A DNA stretch of 64,000 bases, from the NCBI RefSeq assembly GCF_011516925.1, contig NZ_WOTG01000001.1:1-64000 (forward strand), written 5' to 3'. Each line of letters begins with the position of its first letter. Position 1 is the stretch's first letter. The DNA comes from Acetobacter fabarum. GTDB taxonomy: Bacteria; Pseudomonadota; Alphaproteobacteria; Acetobacterales; Acetobacteraceae. The notes beneath the pieces are model-generated. The model was not told the DNA's origin, did not search any database, and worked only from the letters and a program-made list of their open reading frames with translations. Position numbers and translations under genes: made by a program. This document shows positions 6,224-16,450 of this stretch, piece by piece.

Positions 6224-8920
6224 ATGCTGAACAAGACTTTTGAGCCTGCACAAACAGAAAACCGGCTGTACGAACTGTGGGAAAGCAAGAAGGCTTTCTC
6301 TGCCCAGCCAGCAAGCGACAAAAAACCTTTTACCATCATGATCCCGCCACCTAACGTTACCGGCACCCTCCATATGGGCCATGCGTTGACCATGACCTTG
6401 CAGGATACCCTGATCCGCTGGAAACGCATGCAGGGGTTTGACACCCTTTGGCAGCCCGGCACGGACCACGCCGGCATTGCAACGCAAATGGTTGTCGAGC
6501 GCACACTGGCAGCCGAGGGCAAAACAACCCGGCAGGATATGGGCCGCGATGCCTTTATTGAGCGCGTGTGGCAGTGGAAGGAAGAATCCGGCGGGGGCAT
6601 TACCCGCCAGCTGCGCCGCCTTGGTGCATCGCTCGACTGGTCGCGTGAGCGCTTTACCATGGATGAAGGCCTCTCCCGCGCAGTCAAGGAAGTCTTTGTT
6701 TCCCTCTACAAGGATGGTCTGATTTATCGGGACAGACGGCTGGTCAACTGGGACCCCGCATTCCGCTCCGCCATTTCTGATCTGGAGGTGGAAAGCAAGG
6801 ATGTCGCGGGCAACCTATGGTACATCCGCTATCCGGTTGAAGGGCAGGGCGACGCAACCATTACTGTTGCCACCACTCGCCCCGAAACCATGCTGGGCGA
6901 CACGGCCGTAGCTGTTCATCCCGAAGATGAACGTTACAAGAGCCTGATTGGCAAATTTGTTCGCCTGCCCCTGACAGGCCGCCTGATCCCGATTGTGGCG
7001 GACGAACATTCCGACCCGGAAAAAGGGACAGGTGCGGTCAAAATTACGCCTGCGCATGACTTTAATGACTTTGAAGTCGGCCGCAGGCACCAGCTCCCCA
7101 TGCTCAGCATTCTGGACGAGCAGGCCCGCATTGTGCTGGACGAGATAGAAGAAGAACTCAGCGCGCAGGATGGTCTGGCCGACCCCGCCTTTGTTCGCTC
7201 ACTTGCTGGCACCACGCGAGAAGAGGCACGCAAGATTATTGTCGCCAAGCTGGAAGAAACCGGCTGGCTGGAAAAAATTGAACCCCATCGCCATCAGGTT
7301 CCCCATGCGGAACGCGGGGGGGCTGTTATTGAGCCCCGCCTGACCACCCAGTGGTATTGCGATGCTGGCAAACTGGCGGGGCCTGCCATTGAGGCCATTA
7401 CCTCTGGCCGGGCCAGCTTTATTCCCAAACAGTGGGAAAATACCTTTTTTGCATGGATGCGTGACATCCAGCCCTGGTGCATTTCCCGCCAGTTGTGGTG
7501 GGGGCACCGCATCCCCGCATGGTATGGGCCGGACGGCCATGTGTTTGTTGCCCATGACGGTGAGGACGCGCAGCAACAGGCTCAGGCGCATTACGGCAAG
7601 ACAGAACCCCTGACACAGGACGAAGACGTACTGGATACGTGGTTCTCGTCTGCACTATGGCCGTTTTCAACGCTTGGCTGGCCGGACAAAACACCCGAAC
7701 TCGACCGATATTACCCAACGGATGTTCTGGTAACCGGCTTCGACATCATTTTCTTCTGGGTCGCCAGAATGATGATGATGGGCCAGCACTTCATGCACGA
7801 TGTGCCCTTCCGCAACATCTTCATCCACGGTCTGGTGCGCGATGAGCACGGACAGAAGATGTCCAAAAGCAAGGGCAACGGCATTGATCCGCTGGAGCTG
7901 ATCGAGGATTACGGCGCAGACGCCATGCGCTTTACCATTTGCGCCCTGACCGGCATTGGGCGGGACGTCAAACTCGGCCGCAAACGGGTGGAAGACTATC
8001 GTTCCTTTATTACCAAACTCTGGAATGCCGCCCGCTTTTGCGAAATGAATGGCGTACGAGCCCCGGTCAACTTTGACCCCACACAGGTCCAATCCCCTCT
8101 GGGCCGCTGGATTCTGGCCGAAGCAGCAACCGCCATTGCCGAGGCAACCCGTGCGCTGGATGCCTATCGTTTTGATGAATACGCACTGACCTGCTACCGC
8201 TTTGTCTGGAACCGCTTCTGTGACTGGTTCTTGGAATTTGCCAAACCGGTCTTTAATTCCGCCAATGATCAGGAAGCAGTAGAAATCCGCGCCGTTGCAG
8301 GCCATGTGTTGGGCGTTATCCTGCGCCTGCTGCAACCTGTTGTGCCATTTGTAACAGATACACTGTGGCATGAATTCGGCTTTGGTGAAGAAGGCAGCCT
8401 GATAGCCGCGCAATGGCCTGAACCCATTGCCCCCACCGGCGCAGACGAAGCTGTGGCAGAATGCGAGCAGATCATTCGCCTGATTACGGAAATCCGCACC
8501 GTTCGGGCGGAAATGAACGTTCCGCCGTCACAGACTGCTCCTGTTCTTCTCAAGGATGCAGCACCACTAACGCTGGAACGCATTGGCCGGTGGCAGGAAG
8601 CCATTTGCCGCATGGCCCGCGTAACACAGACAAGCCCGCTTGCCGGGGATATTCCCAAAGGCTCTGCTCAGGCTGTTGTGGATGAAGCTACGGTCATTAT
8701 CCCGCTGGAAGGGCTGATTGATCTGGCCGTTGAACGCGAGCGGCTAAAAAAAGAACTGTCCAAAGCGGAAGATGAAGTCGCCAAGACCGAAAAAAAGCTC
8801 GGGAACGAAAACTTTGTCAGCCGCGCCAAACCAGAAATCGTGCAGGAAATGCGCGATCGTCTGGAAAGCCAGCAGGGTGAATGCGTACGTCTTAAGGCGG
8901 CCCTGTCCCGCATAGCCTGA
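6224..8920 (+). CDS. valS: Valine--tRNA ligase
   Basis: This class I aminoacyl-tRNA synthetase of 898 residues attaches valine to tRNA-Val in the cytoplasm. The HIGH signature is HMGH at residues 50-53, preceded by PPNVTGTL, and the KMSKS loop is at 545-549 (GQKMSKSKGN). The CP1 editing domain that removes mischarged threonine lies between, with TTRPETMLGDTAVAVHP. The C terminus carries the usual coiled-coil arm (LAVERERLKKELSKAEDEV). Start 6224 gives the conventional MLNKTFEP terminus; the upstream ATG at 6185 falls inside a terminator. The ribosome site is weak. Confidence 0.97.
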   Translation: MLNKTFEPAQTENRLYELWESKKAFSAQPASDKKPFTIMIPPPNVTGTLHMGHALTMTLQDTLIRWKRMQGFDTLWQPGTDHAGIATQMVVERTLAAEGKTTRQDMGRDAFIERVWQWKEESGGGITRQLRRLGASLDWSRERFTMDEGLSRAVKEVFVSLYKDGLIYRDRRLVNWDPAFRSAISDLEVESKDVAGNLWYIRYPVEGQGDATITVATTRPETMLGDTAVAVHPEDERYKSLIGKFVRLPLTGRLIPIVADEHSDPEKGTGAVKITPAHDFNDFEVGRRHQLPMLSILDEQARIVLDEIEEELSAQDGLADPAFVRSLAGTTREEARKIIVAKLEETGWLEKIEPHRHQVPHAERGGAVIEPRLTTQWYCDAGKLAGPAIEAITSGRASFIPKQWENTFFAWMRDIQPWCISRQLWWGHRIPAWYGPDGHVFVAHDGEDAQQQAQAHYGKTEPLTQDEDVLDTWFSSALWPFSTLGWPDKTPELDRYYPTDVLVTGFDIIFFWVARMMMMGQHFMHDVPFRNIFIHGLVRDEHGQKMSKSKGNGIDPLELIEDYGADAMRFTICALTGIGRDVKLGRKRVEDYRSFITKLWNAARFCEMNGVRAPVNFDPTQVQSPLGRWILAEAATAIAEATRALDAYRFDEYALTCYRFVWNRFCDWFLEFAKPVFNSANDQEAVEIRAVAGHVLGVILRLLQPVVPFVTDTLWHEFGFGEEGSLIAAQWPEPIAPTGADEAVAECEQIIRLITEIRTVRAEMNVPPSQTAPVLLKDAAPLTLERIGRWQEAICRMARVTQTSPLAGDIPKGSAQAVVDEATVIIPLEGLIDLAVERERLKKELSKAEDEVAKTEKKLGNENFVSRAKPEIVQEMRDRLESQQGECVRLKAALSRIA

Positions 8921-8928
8921 ACAAACAG

Positions 8929-8957
8929 GCCCCACGAACCCAACATATTCGTGGGGC
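8929..8957 (+). terminator. Strong hairpin after valS
   Basis: GCCCCACGAA (8929-8938) and TTCGTGGGGC (8948-8957) form a perfect 10-bp stem with a 9-base loop between valS and msrA. There is no T run, so it may be a weak or Rho-assisted terminator, or an RNA-stability hairpin. Confidence 0.55.
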
Positions 8958-8982
8958 TACCGGACTGAAGGGGATCATACGC

Positions 8983-9525
8983 ATGGCGGAAATAGCAGTG
9001 CTGGGGGGAGGTTGCTTCTGGTGCCTGGAAGCCGTTTATCGCCAGATGCGTGGCATAACCTCAGTTGTTCCCGGTTATGCAGGAGGCACGGTTTTACACC
9101 CCACATACCAGCAGGTCTGCTCCGGACAAACCGGGCATGCCGAGGTTGTACAGTTGGAGTGGGATCATTCCGTGCTGAATTACCGCCAGATACTGGACTG
9201 CTTTTTTACACTCCATGACCCCACAACTCTGAACAGACAGGGGCATGACGTTGGAAGCCAGTATCGGTCTGTCATTTTTTACACGTCCCCACAGCAGCGC
9301 GACATTGCTCAGGAAACCATAAGCAGCATCACAAATAGCAATTTATGGGGGGCAAAACCTGTGACCGAAGTGTTGCCACTGGATACATTCTGGCCAGCCG
9401 AACCCGAACATCATGATTACTATGCCAAGCACCCGTATGCCGGGTACTGTCAGGCTGTTATTGCGCCCAAAGTCACCAAAGCACGGCAGGCTCTGGGGGA
9501 CATGATGTTACGAGCAGGGGAATAA
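8983..9525 (+). CDS. msrA: Peptide-methionine (S)-S-oxide reductase
   Basis: MsrA reduces methionine-S-sulfoxide in oxidised proteins. The 180-residue protein carries the GCFWC active site with the catalytic Cys at residue 11, the conserved VVPGYAGG segment, and a resolving Cys in YAGYCQAVIAPKV near the C terminus. Two residues of the usual DQYRS element differ (SQYRSVIFY), which is tolerated in the family. AAGGGG lies about 9 bases before the ATG. It is a single gene, followed directly by the convergent ABC transporter ATPase. Such repair suits an organism living with strong respiratory oxidative stress, but that link is inference. Confidence 0.95.
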   Translation: MAEIAVLGGGCFWCLEAVYRQMRGITSVVPGYAGGTVLHPTYQQVCSGQTGHAEVVQLEWDHSVLNYRQILDCFFTLHDPTTLNRQGHDVGSQYRSVIFYTSPQQRDIAQETISSITNSNLWGAKPVTEVLPLDTFWPAEPEHHDYYAKHPYAGYCQAVIAPKVTKARQALGDMMLRAGE

Positions 9526-10881
9526 CTACTCGCGACTGTCATCTGGCAGAAAAAAACGGTCGCTCTCTTCATCATAATCGAACAGTTCTGCAAAACGGGT
9601 CCAGCCAATAATGGTCTGGAGCGTCTGCCGCGCATAATCGGGGGACATGCAGGCTTCCAGTTCGTCACGGAAGCGCTCGGCTTTAACGCTATGCGTCGGA
9701 CGTTCATCCAGCAGGGCACAAATCATTTTTACTAGCGGCACATGGTGCCTGAGCGCATGGCCCATAATGGCTTTGCGTTCATCCAGATCACTCAATACAA
9801 AATGAACGCCCTCGTTGGTCAGCAGGATGTCTCCATCCTCCAACTCGGCCAAAGCCAGCAGTTCGAGAGATTCCCCAAGCGGGAACAGGTCATCCAGTTC
9901 AAGCTGCAATTTTTCTGCTAGAATCGGCAAATCTGCTCGCCCGTTCAGGGGGGGCGCGGCCAGAGCCTCCATCATGCCGATCATCATGGTGATGGACACA
10001 GGCACCAAAGCCCGGAACCCCGGAACCACGGAAGATGCCGCCGAGGAGCGGTGCATCAGATCTGCTTCCGAGATAATTGGCGCGCGCTGCGTCATCAGTG
10101 CATAAATATGATCGACCAACTGGCGGAAGCCCGCATCCTCCCGGTTCCGCGGATGAGGGAAGGGGACAGGCAACACATGGGCAATACGGCCGGGATTGGA
10201 AGATGAAATCACAATCCGGTCACACATCAACACGGCTTCTTCAATGTTGTGTGTCACAATCAGCATGCTCTGCACGGGCAGTTTGTTGTCTGACCAAAGT
10301 TCGACCAGATCGGTCCGCAGGTTTTCCGCGGTCAGAACATCCAGTGCGGAGAACGGTTCATCCATCAGCAGCAGGGCCGGGTTAACCACAAGTGCCCGGG
10401 CAAGCCCCACACGTTGCTGCATGCCCCCAGAAAGTTCCTTGGGCCATGCATTTTCGTACCCACCAAGGCCGATCAGGTCGATTGCACTTTCCACCAGCGG
10501 ATCACGCTCGGCAGCGGGCACACCCTTTGCATCCAGGCCAAGAGCCACATTTTCTTCAATGGTCATCCACGGGAAAAGCGCAAAGGACTGAAAAACTATG
10601 GCAACATCGGGTGTTGGCCCTTTAAGAGGCTCCCCCTTCCACAACACCTCCCCCGAGGTAGGGGGGAGCAGCCCGGCAATAATCCGTAACAGCGTGGATT
10701 TACCCGATCCGGAACGCCCCAGCAGCCCAACAATTTCACCCGCATGGATCGTCAGGTTCACATCATCAAGCACCTGCACATCCGCAGTGCTATCCTTATG
10801 ATAGAACTGCCGGACGTTGCGCAGCTCCGCCAGAACTGTCTGTTGCGGCGGAGTACGCCCAGGTTGAGAGGGAAAGACCAT
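9526..10881 (-). CDS. NitT/TauT-like ABC ATPase with C-terminal AAA-associated domain
   Basis: The N-terminal 290 or so residues are an ABC ATPase of the nitrate/sulfonate/taurine type: Walker A GRSGSGKST, signature LSGGMQQR, Walker B LLLMDEP, and the H-loop IVTHNIEEAV. The C-terminal 160 residues (about 290-451) form an extra domain resembling the AAA-associated C-terminal domain (PF09821-like), with acidic segments such as LDDLFPLGESLELLALAELEDGD. Such a domain could sense a ligand or regulate hydrolysis. The gene follows its permease by 15 bases and ends right against msrA. The transported substrate cannot be told from sequence. No substrate-binding protein is encoded nearby. Confidence 0.85.
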   Translation of the reverse strand: MVFPSQPGRTPPQQTVLAELRNVRQFYHKDSTADVQVLDDVNLTIHAGEIVGLLGRSGSGKSTLLRIIAGLLPPTSGEVLWKGEPLKGPTPDVAIVFQSFALFPWMTIEENVALGLDAKGVPAAERDPLVESAIDLIGLGGYENAWPKELSGGMQQRVGLARALVVNPALLLMDEPFSALDVLTAENLRTDLVELWSDNKLPVQSMLIVTHNIEEAVLMCDRIVISSSNPGRIAHVLPVPFPHPRNREDAGFRQLVDHIYALMTQRAPIISEADLMHRSSAASSVVPGFRALVPVSITMMIGMMEALAAPPLNGRADLPILAEKLQLELDDLFPLGESLELLALAELEDGDILLTNEGVHFVLSDLDERKAIMGHALRHHVPLVKMICALLDERPTHSVKAERFRDELEACMSPDYARQTLQTIIGWTRFAELFDYDEESDRFFLPDDSRE

Positions 10882-10896
10882 TTCAGGTTAATCCGT

Positions 10897-12642
10897 TCAA
10901 TTCAGTTTCAGACGGCGAGAAACATAGTCAGACAAAGGGCGCCATAAAAAAGCGTTCAAGGCCATCATAAACAGGCACATGGCAACCGCGCCAAGGGCTA
11001 CGGCACTGACATGCCCCCGTGCAGCGGCCATGGCCATAAAGCTGCCAAGACCGTGCACACTCAGCGTGGTCTGCCCCCACTGGAGCCATTCCACAGCAAT
11101 GGCGGCATTCCATGCGCTGCTGGTTGCCGCCACAAGACCCGCCAGATAGTACGGTAAAATCCCGGGCAACAGTACCTTGCGCCACCACAGGCTACCTGTA
11201 ACATTCAGGTTACGGGCCGCTTCCAGCAGGTCAGACGGGTAAGCACTCGCACCAGCCAGAACACCCAGAGCAATATACCACTGCGCACCCAGCACAATAA
11301 GCGGGGATTGCCAGAACGTGGGCACAAACGGACAAGCCACCAAACCAGCCGCCCATAATGGAAACAGCAGGTTGGCAGGAAAAACAGTGCAATACTGAAT
11401 AAGCCGCTGCATCCGCCCGGCATAAGGTGATTTTAACCCCAGCCAGACACCAAGAGGGATCCAGATAAGGGATACCAGCCCCACCATAACAAAAACACGC
11501 AGCCCGGTTATGCCACCACACAGGATAACAGAAAAAAGAACAGGCAGACCGCAGGCTGCATACAGCAAGGGCCACGCCGTAACAGCAGCAAACAGCGCGA
11601 CCACAACGGCTAAAGCCGCCACAAGCCAGCCACCCCACTGTGTGTTTCCGTCAACCGTATGTTCCTGCACATAACGCGCACCTATGGGCAGGCGGCTGAA
11701 CCTGCGCGCGGCATTGACACAGAACAGCACACACAAACGAAACAGATGCGTACGCCGCAAAAGTTTAAGGAACCAAGGTTCCGCGAGGTGTGGCTCCCCA
11801 ACCTTTCCAGGTTGAAAGCGCACCGCCCAGGCCGACAGCGGTCGGAACAGAATCTGGTCAAAAACAACAATAATCACCAGCATGCACGCAAGCGCTGCCA
11901 GCAAAGCGCCTACATTGCGCTCGCACGCCGCCTGCCGGACATAAGAGCCGATCCCTGCAAAAAGCCAGTTATGGCCATCCAGCACCACACTCTCGGCATA
12001 TAATGCAGCAAACCAGCTCCCCCCCATGGACAACATGGTTTTACGCACCAGCGCAGGGATGGCAAAAGGCACTTCCAGCTGCCAGAACTTCTGCCACGAT
12101 GTCAGCCCGAAGCAGCAGACCACATCTTCCAGTTCAGCAGGAACGCCATAAAACCGCTGGCATAGAACCAGCACCATGCCCCAGAACTGGCTGCACCAGA
12201 TGGTCATGATCACCACCACCTCGGCACCCACAGCCTGTGTTGGCATGTGGCTTTGCACAAAGGGCAGAACAAGCAGCGGAATAGCCAGAACAGGAAAAGC
12301 CTGTCCGACATCCAGCAAAGGCAGCAGGCATTTCGCAGCCCAGCGGCTGCGGAAGATAAGCGCTACACACAACAAAGCCGAAACAAGGGACAAGCCCAGT
12401 CCAAGCAGCATGCGGCCTATGGTCTGCACCGCGTAGTCAGGCAGGTACACAAGCCCTAGCGGCAAGGCTTCCACAGCACCAGACAACACGGTGAGATTGG
12501 ACGGAAGATACGCAACACATAACAGGATAACAGAAAAAACAAGAAACCCGGCAAGCCAGCTCCCATGCCTTTTGCCGCAGGATGCGGGCAGGGAGGAACA
12601 TAACTCAGGAGAAAATGGAAATTCCTGCTGCCGGTCGCTCAT
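10897..12642 (-). CDS. ABC transporter permease, two fused BPD domains
   Basis: This 581-residue inner membrane protein contains two binding-protein-dependent permease domains in tandem, roughly residues 25-290 and 340-575, each with about six hydrophobic segments. Each half has an EAA-type loop: [23 protein letters not shown] in the first and [23 protein letters not shown] in the second. A single chain can thus supply both halves of the transporter. Its start overlaps the dut stop by 4 bases (ATGA), so translation is coupled to dut. With the ATPase it makes a complete transmembrane core but lacks a periplasmic binding protein. The family includes uptake systems for nitrate, sulfonates and thiamine precursors; no substrate is claimed. 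Confidence 0.88.
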   Translation of the reverse strand: MSDRQQEFPFSPELCSSLPASCGKRHGSWLAGFLVFSVILLCVAYLPSNLTVLSGAVEALPLGLVYLPDYAVQTIGRMLLGLGLSLVSALLCVALIFRSRWAAKCLLPLLDVGQAFPVLAIPLLVLPFVQSHMPTQAVGAEVVVIMTIWCSQFWGMVLVLCQRFYGVPAELEDVVCCFGLTSWQKFWQLEVPFAIPALVRKTMLSMGGSWFAALYAESVVLDGHNWLFAGIGSYVRQAACERNVGALLAALACMLVIIVVFDQILFRPLSAWAVRFQPGKVGEPHLAEPWFLKLLRRTHLFRLCVLFCVNAARRFSRLPIGARYVQEHTVDGNTQWGGWLVAALAVVVALFAAVTAWPLLYAACGLPVLFSVILCGGITGLRVFVMVGLVSLIWIPLGVWLGLKSPYAGRMQRLIQYCTVFPANLLFPLWAAGLVACPFVPTFWQSPLIVLGAQWYIALGVLAGASAYPSDLLEAARNLNVTGSLWWRKVLLPGILPYYLAGLVAATSSAWNAAIAVEWLQWGQTTLSVHGLGSFMAMAAARGHVSAVALGAVAMCLFMMALNAFLWRPLSDYVSRRLKLN

Positions 12643-13118
12643 GACGCTCCGGTTCCTGTACTGCCAAACCCTCCCGCCCCGCGCTCGGTTTCATCCAGAT
12701 TGTCGCATTCAATCCAGGTTGCACGGATAACGGGCGCAATCACAGCCTGCGCAATACGCATGCCGGGCTCAACAACAAACGCTTCCTGCCCTGCGTTCAT
12801 GACAATCACGCCGATCTCGCCACGATAATCTTCATCAATGGTTCCCGGCGCGTTTGGCAGGACAATTCCATGTTTAAGGGCCAGCCCGGAGCGGGGGCGC
12901 ACCTGTAGTTCATACCCGGCGGGGAGGGCGATGCTCAACCCGGTTGGGACAAGCCCCCTCTGCCCGGGTTCAAGCCGCAGAGGAGCATCAAGAGCGGCCA
13001 GAAGGTCCATGCCCGCGGCACCCTGCGTGGCATATGCTGGCAGGGGAAGGTCCAGTCCATGAGAAAGTCGCCGAACCTTTATACCTACGGTACCGGACGT
13101 TTTTTCAGAGACGGACAT
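12639..13118 (-). CDS. dut: Deoxyuridine 5'-triphosphate nucleotidohydrolase (dUTPase)
   Basis: This trimeric dUTPase splits dUTP into dUMP and pyrophosphate, keeping uracil out of DNA and feeding thymidylate synthesis. The 159 residues show the five family motifs: [46 protein letters not shown], and the C-terminal [10 protein letters not shown] that closes over the active site. It follows coaBC by 39 bases on the same strand. The last four bases overlap the permease start. Order coaBC-dut is common in alphaproteobacteria. Confidence 0.97.
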   Translation of the reverse strand: MSVSEKTSGTVGIKVRRLSHGLDLPLPAYATQGAAGMDLLAALDAPLRLEPGQRGLVPTGLSIALPAGYELQVRPRSGLALKHGIVLPNAPGTIDEDYRGEIGVIVMNAGQEAFVVEPGMRIAQAVIAPVIRATWIECDNLDETERGAGGFGSTGTGAS

Positions 13119-13157
13119 GCACTACTCCTTGGATTTGAACCAGATATTGTATCAAGG

Positions 13158-14384
13158 TTATTCAGAAAGCCAGTCCGTTATACGCGCGGCAAGCTGTTTT
13201 GCCACGTCTGCCTTGCTCATTCTGGGCCAGTGTTCAACGTTACTGGCGGTTATCAGCACAACTTCGTTATTCACCCCACCCATATTGCCGGTCTGGGGGC
13301 TTACGTCATTCGCTACAATCCAGTCGCACTGCTTGCGCTGGCGCTTGGCGGTAGCGTGCGCGATGACATTTTCCGTCTCAGCCGCAAACCCCACCACCAG
13401 CCGGGGGCGGCCCGCACCCGGAGCGGAAAGTTCGGCCAGAATATCGGGGTTGGGCACAAGTTTTATGGCAGGGGCCGTATCAGAGCCGCCGGTCTTTTTT
13501 ATTTTCTGCCCGGCTTCGTGCTCAGGCCGCCAGTCGGCCACCGCGGCAGTGCATACTGCCACATCAAACGGGCCGCTTCCCATAACAAGAGCCTGCATTT
13601 CCCGCGCGGTTTCGCACGCCAGATACATCACCCCGGCAGGAGCGGGAAGGGATACAGGGCCACTCACCAGAGTAACGCTTGCTCCCATGTCAGCCAGAGC
13701 CGAGGCAAGGGCAAAGCCCTGCTGGCCGGACGACCTGTTGGCAAGGTAACGCACGGGGTCCAGTGGCTCATGTGTTGGCCCCGCCGTAACCACTATACGG
13801 CACCCCGCCAGCGGTCCTGTCTGGCATTGCTGCTGGCGGAAAAAGGCCAGAACTGCATCTTTAATTTCAACAGGCTCAGGCATACGCCCCGGCCCAAACT
13901 CGCCACAGGCCATGGGGCCACTGGCAGGCGGCAGGATGCGCACACCCCGCTCGGCCAGCAATGCCACATTGGCCTGTGTTGCGGGGTGCTCCCACATGCG
14001 CACGTTCATGGCAGGCACGGCCATAACTGGGGCATCTGTTGCAAGGAGCAACGCCCCGGCAAGGTCATCCGCCAGACCACTGGCCATGCGCGCCAGCAAA
14101 TTAGCCGATGCCGGGCACACAAGCACCAGATCCGCCGAGCGTGAAAGGGCGATGTGCCCCATTTCCTGCTCAGCAGTCAGGGAGAACAGGTCCGTGTGCA
14201 CCGGCTGCCCGCTTAGAGCCTGTAAGGTGAGAGGCGTTACAAACTGGCTCCCCCCTTCGGTCAGCACGCACCGGACCTGCATGCCTTCAACCTGTAGCAG
14301 ACGCACCAGTTCCGGAACTTTGAAAGCGGCAATACTACCGCCAACAATCAGCAGAACCGAGCGGGCAGGGGAGGAAGCAGACAT
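13158..14384 (-). CDS. coaBC: Bifunctional phosphopantothenoylcysteine decarboxylase / phosphopantothenate--cysteine ligase
   Basis: CoaBC (Dfp) carries out two steps of coenzyme A synthesis. The N-terminal flavoprotein decarboxylase half starts with LLIVGGSIAAFKVPELV and contains the catalytic-His region MGHIALSRSADLVLVCPASANLLARMA and the PAMNVRMWEHPA motif. The ligase half begins near residue 190 with IVVTAGPTHEPLDPVRYLANRSSGQQG and includes GFAAETENV. The gene lies 6 bases after the ubiE stop. In many alphaproteobacteria ubiB sits between these genes; here it is absent. Length (408) is typical. Confidence 0.97.
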   Translation of the reverse strand: MSASSPARSVLLIVGGSIAAFKVPELVRLLQVEGMQVRCVLTEGGSQFVTPLTLQALSGQPVHTDLFSLTAEQEMGHIALSRSADLVLVCPASANLLARMASGLADDLAGALLLATDAPVMAVPAMNVRMWEHPATQANVALLAERGVRILPPASGPMACGEFGPGRMPEPVEIKDAVLAFFRQQQCQTGPLAGCRIVVTAGPTHEPLDPVRYLANRSSGQQGFALASALADMGASVTLVSGPVSLPAPAGVMYLACETAREMQALVMGSGPFDVAVCTAAVADWRPEHEAGQKIKKTGGSDTAPAIKLVPNPDILAELSAPGAGRPRLVVGFAAETENVIAHATAKRQRKQCDWIVANDVSPQTGNMGGVNNEVVLITASNVEHWPRMSKADVAKQLAARITDWLSE

Positions 14385-14390
14385 GCCGGA

Positions 14391-15173
14391 TCAGATACGC
14401 CAGCCGGAATGGATAGCCGCAATCCCGCCAGACAGGGACTGATAACGCACATGGGACAGACCAGCTTCACGGAACATGTCCGCCAGTGTTTCCTGATCCG
14501 GGAACATGCGTATGCTTTCCGCCAGATACTGGTAACTTTCGCGGTCCTTGGCGACCATCCCGCCCATGGCAGGCAACACCTTGAAGGACCACGCGTCGTA
14601 AATGGGAGCCAGCGCGGCAACCTGCACACGCGAGAACTCCAGACATAAAAAGCGCCCACCGGGCTTGAGCACGCGGCGCGCCTCGCGGATCACGGCTAGC
14701 TTGTCCGTGCAGTTACGCAAACCGAAGGCAATGGAAACGCGATCCACAGACATATCGCGCACAGGAATAGCCTCGGCATCCACAACGCAGAAGGAAAGAT
14801 CGGACACCAGACCACGGTTGAGCGCCCGGTCGCGCCCGACAGAGAGCATGCTACGGTTGATGTCGGTCATAACAACAGGACCGCCACCGGCCTTGAGCCA
14901 GCCGAACGAAATATCGCCCGTACCACCAGCGAGGTCGAGCAGTGTCAGGCCGGGCTGGGGGCCGAGTTCCGTTACGAATATGCGCTTCCATATTCGGTGG
15001 ATACCCAGCGACATGATGTCGTTCATCACGTCGTATTGTCCGGCTACGCTGTCGAACACGCCGCGGACGAGGTTTTTCTTTTCTTCCTTCCTGACGGAGC
15101 GGAAGCCAAAATCCGTTTCTTCCACAGTTACGTCAGAAGGAGCGGGGGAGGGCGCAAAAGAGTTGTCGGTCAT
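14391..15173 (-). CDS. ubiE: Ubiquinone/menaquinone C-methyltransferase UbiE
   Basis: UbiE methylates the benzoquinol ring during ubiquinone synthesis using S-adenosylmethionine. The 260-residue protein has the family start [23 protein letters not shown], motif [14 protein letters not shown], and the UbiE signatures [17 protein letters not shown] and [14 protein letters not shown]. It heads the minus-strand run ubiE-coaBC-dut-permease-ATPase. Its start is only 29 bases from the divergent mutM start, so the two promoters must overlap. Acetic acid bacteria use ubiquinone heavily in their oxidative metabolism, which fits. Confidence 0.96.
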   Translation of the reverse strand: MTDNSFAPSPAPSDVTVEETDFGFRSVRKEEKKNLVRGVFDSVAGQYDVMNDIMSLGIHRIWKRIFVTELGPQPGLTLLDLAGGTGDISFGWLKAGGGPVVMTDINRSMLSVGRDRALNRGLVSDLSFCVVDAEAIPVRDMSVDRVSIAFGLRNCTDKLAVIREARRVLKPGGRFLCLEFSRVQVAALAPIYDAWSFKVLPAMGGMVAKDRESYQYLAESIRMFPDQETLADMFREAGLSHVRYQSLSGGIAAIHSGWRI

Positions 15174-15202
15174 GGGTTTCCTCTATACCCTGCTTTATAG
15201 CC

Positions 15203-16042
15203 ATGCCGGAACTCCCCGAAGTAGAAACCGTGATGCGCGGCATGCAGATAGCCCTGCAAGATCGCGTTATTGAACAGACCATTATCCGTCGCCATGACCT
15301 GAGATGGCGGATTCCTGCCGATTTTTCACAGCAGGTTACGGGGTCCACAATCCTGAGCTTTTATCGGCGGGGCAAATATATTCTTATCCGCCTGTCCTGT
15401 GGCCAGTCGATTGTGCTGCATCTGGGCATGTCAGGACGGGTGCTACTCGATTCTCCCCAAACGCCCCAACTGCACGAACATGTGGTTTTTATAACCGATG
15501 ACGGCAAACGCTGCGGATACATAGACCCGCGCCGTTTTGGCATGCTGGACCTTGTTCCCACCCACGAAGAAGACACCTACCGTGCTTTTGTAAAAATGGG
15601 GCCGGAACCATTGGGCAACCAGTTCAGCCCACAAACCCTGCTGGACGCGGGCAAGGGGCGACGCACCGCCATAAAGCCCTTCCTGCTTGACCAGCATGTG
15701 GTGGCCGGGCTGGGCAATATTTATGTGTGTGAGGCCCTTTACCGTGCAGGCATCGCGCCAACCATGCCGACCTGCGACCTCAAACCCAAAGCAGCGGGGG
15801 CACTGGTCCGCGCCATCCGCGCCGTTCTGCAAGATGCCATCGCCGCAGGTGGGTCCAGCCTGAAGGACTACGTGCGCCCAGAGGGCGGGCTCGGCTACTT
15901 CCAGCACGCATGGCAGGTTTACGGCAAAAAGAACCAGCCGTGCCCCAAGTGCCCGGGCACTCCCAAATGCGCCGGTGTGCAGCATATGACACAAGCCGGC
16001 CGCACGACGTTTTTCTGCCCGCAACATCAGAAAAACGGGTAA
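15203..16042 (+). CDS. mutM: Formamidopyrimidine-DNA glycosylase
   Basis: MutM/Fpg removes oxidised purines such as 8-oxoguanine from DNA and nicks the abasic site. The 279-residue protein begins PELPEVET, where the N-terminal Pro is the nucleophile and Glu3 is catalytic. The helix-two-turn-helix region ([17 protein letters not shown]) and C-terminal zinc finger ([10 protein letters not shown] ... TTFFCPQHQ) are complete; the finger has an unusually long loop between its cysteine pairs. It is divergent from ubiE and upstream of rpsT. Confidence 0.97.
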   Translation: MPELPEVETVMRGMQIALQDRVIEQTIIRRHDLRWRIPADFSQQVTGSTILSFYRRGKYILIRLSCGQSIVLHLGMSGRVLLDSPQTPQLHEHVVFITDDGKRCGYIDPRRFGMLDLVPTHEEDTYRAFVKMGPEPLGNQFSPQTLLDAGKGRRTAIKPFLLDQHVVAGLGNIYVCEALYRAGIAPTMPTCDLKPKAAGALVRAIRAVLQDAIAAGGSSLKDYVRPEGGLGYFQHAWQVYGKKNQPCPKCPGTPKCAGVQHMTQAGRTTFFCPQHQKNG

Positions 16043-16069
16043 AATTCGAGCGTTTGGACCGGAACATGC

Positions 16070-16098
16070 TTGACTGAAAGCGCATGCGTGCATTACAG
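16070..16098 (+). promoter_or_regulatory. Possible promoter of rpsT
   Basis: TTGACT at 16070-16075 resembles a -35 element and TTACAG at 16093-16098 is a poor -10 match, 17 bases apart, about 80 bases before the rpsT start. The -35 is good and the -10 weak, so this is a low-confidence call. Confidence 0.3.
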
Positions 16099-16180
16099 CA
16101 CCGCTTACTCTTTGTGCTGATGGGCCATTGCGGCGCGTTGGCACCTTACTTTTTCTTAGTGCTGGACAGAATAGAAACCC

Positions 16181-16450
16181 ATGGCGAATATCGCTTCGGC
16201 GCGTAAGCGCATCCGGCAGACCGCGAAGCGGACTGCCCGTAACACGGCCCGCAAATCCCGCATGCGCACTTTCATCAAGAAAGTGGAAACCGCGATTGAA
16301 TCCGGGGATCAGGCAGCCGCTCGTGAAGCCCTGCGCGTTGCACAGCCGGAAATCCAGCGTGCAGCCAGCAAAGGCGTTGCACACCACAACACGGTTGCCC
16401 GCAAGATTTCCCGCCTGTCTGCCCGTATCAAGGCGCTGGCAGCAGCGTAA
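16181..16450 (+). CDS. rpsT: 30S ribosomal protein S20
   Basis: This 89-residue, strongly basic protein binds 16S rRNA in the small subunit. It starts [21 protein letters not shown] and has the S20 pattern of two long helices with the [21 protein letters not shown] ending. It stands alone between mutM and dnaA, the common alphaproteobacterial position, and is followed by two tandem hairpins that should separate it from dnaA. Confidence 0.97.
   Translation: MANIASARKRIRQTAKRTARNTARKSRMRTFIKKVETAIESGDQAAAREALRVAQPEIQRAASKGVAHHNTVARKISRLSARIKALAAA

Noticed and set aside
13059-14144. 361-codon open frame on the plus strand antisense to coaBC
   Set aside because: It is a shadow of coaBC, whose motifs are complete. 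The antisense product has no recognisable domain and is rich in His, Arg and Gly, typical of antisense frames.
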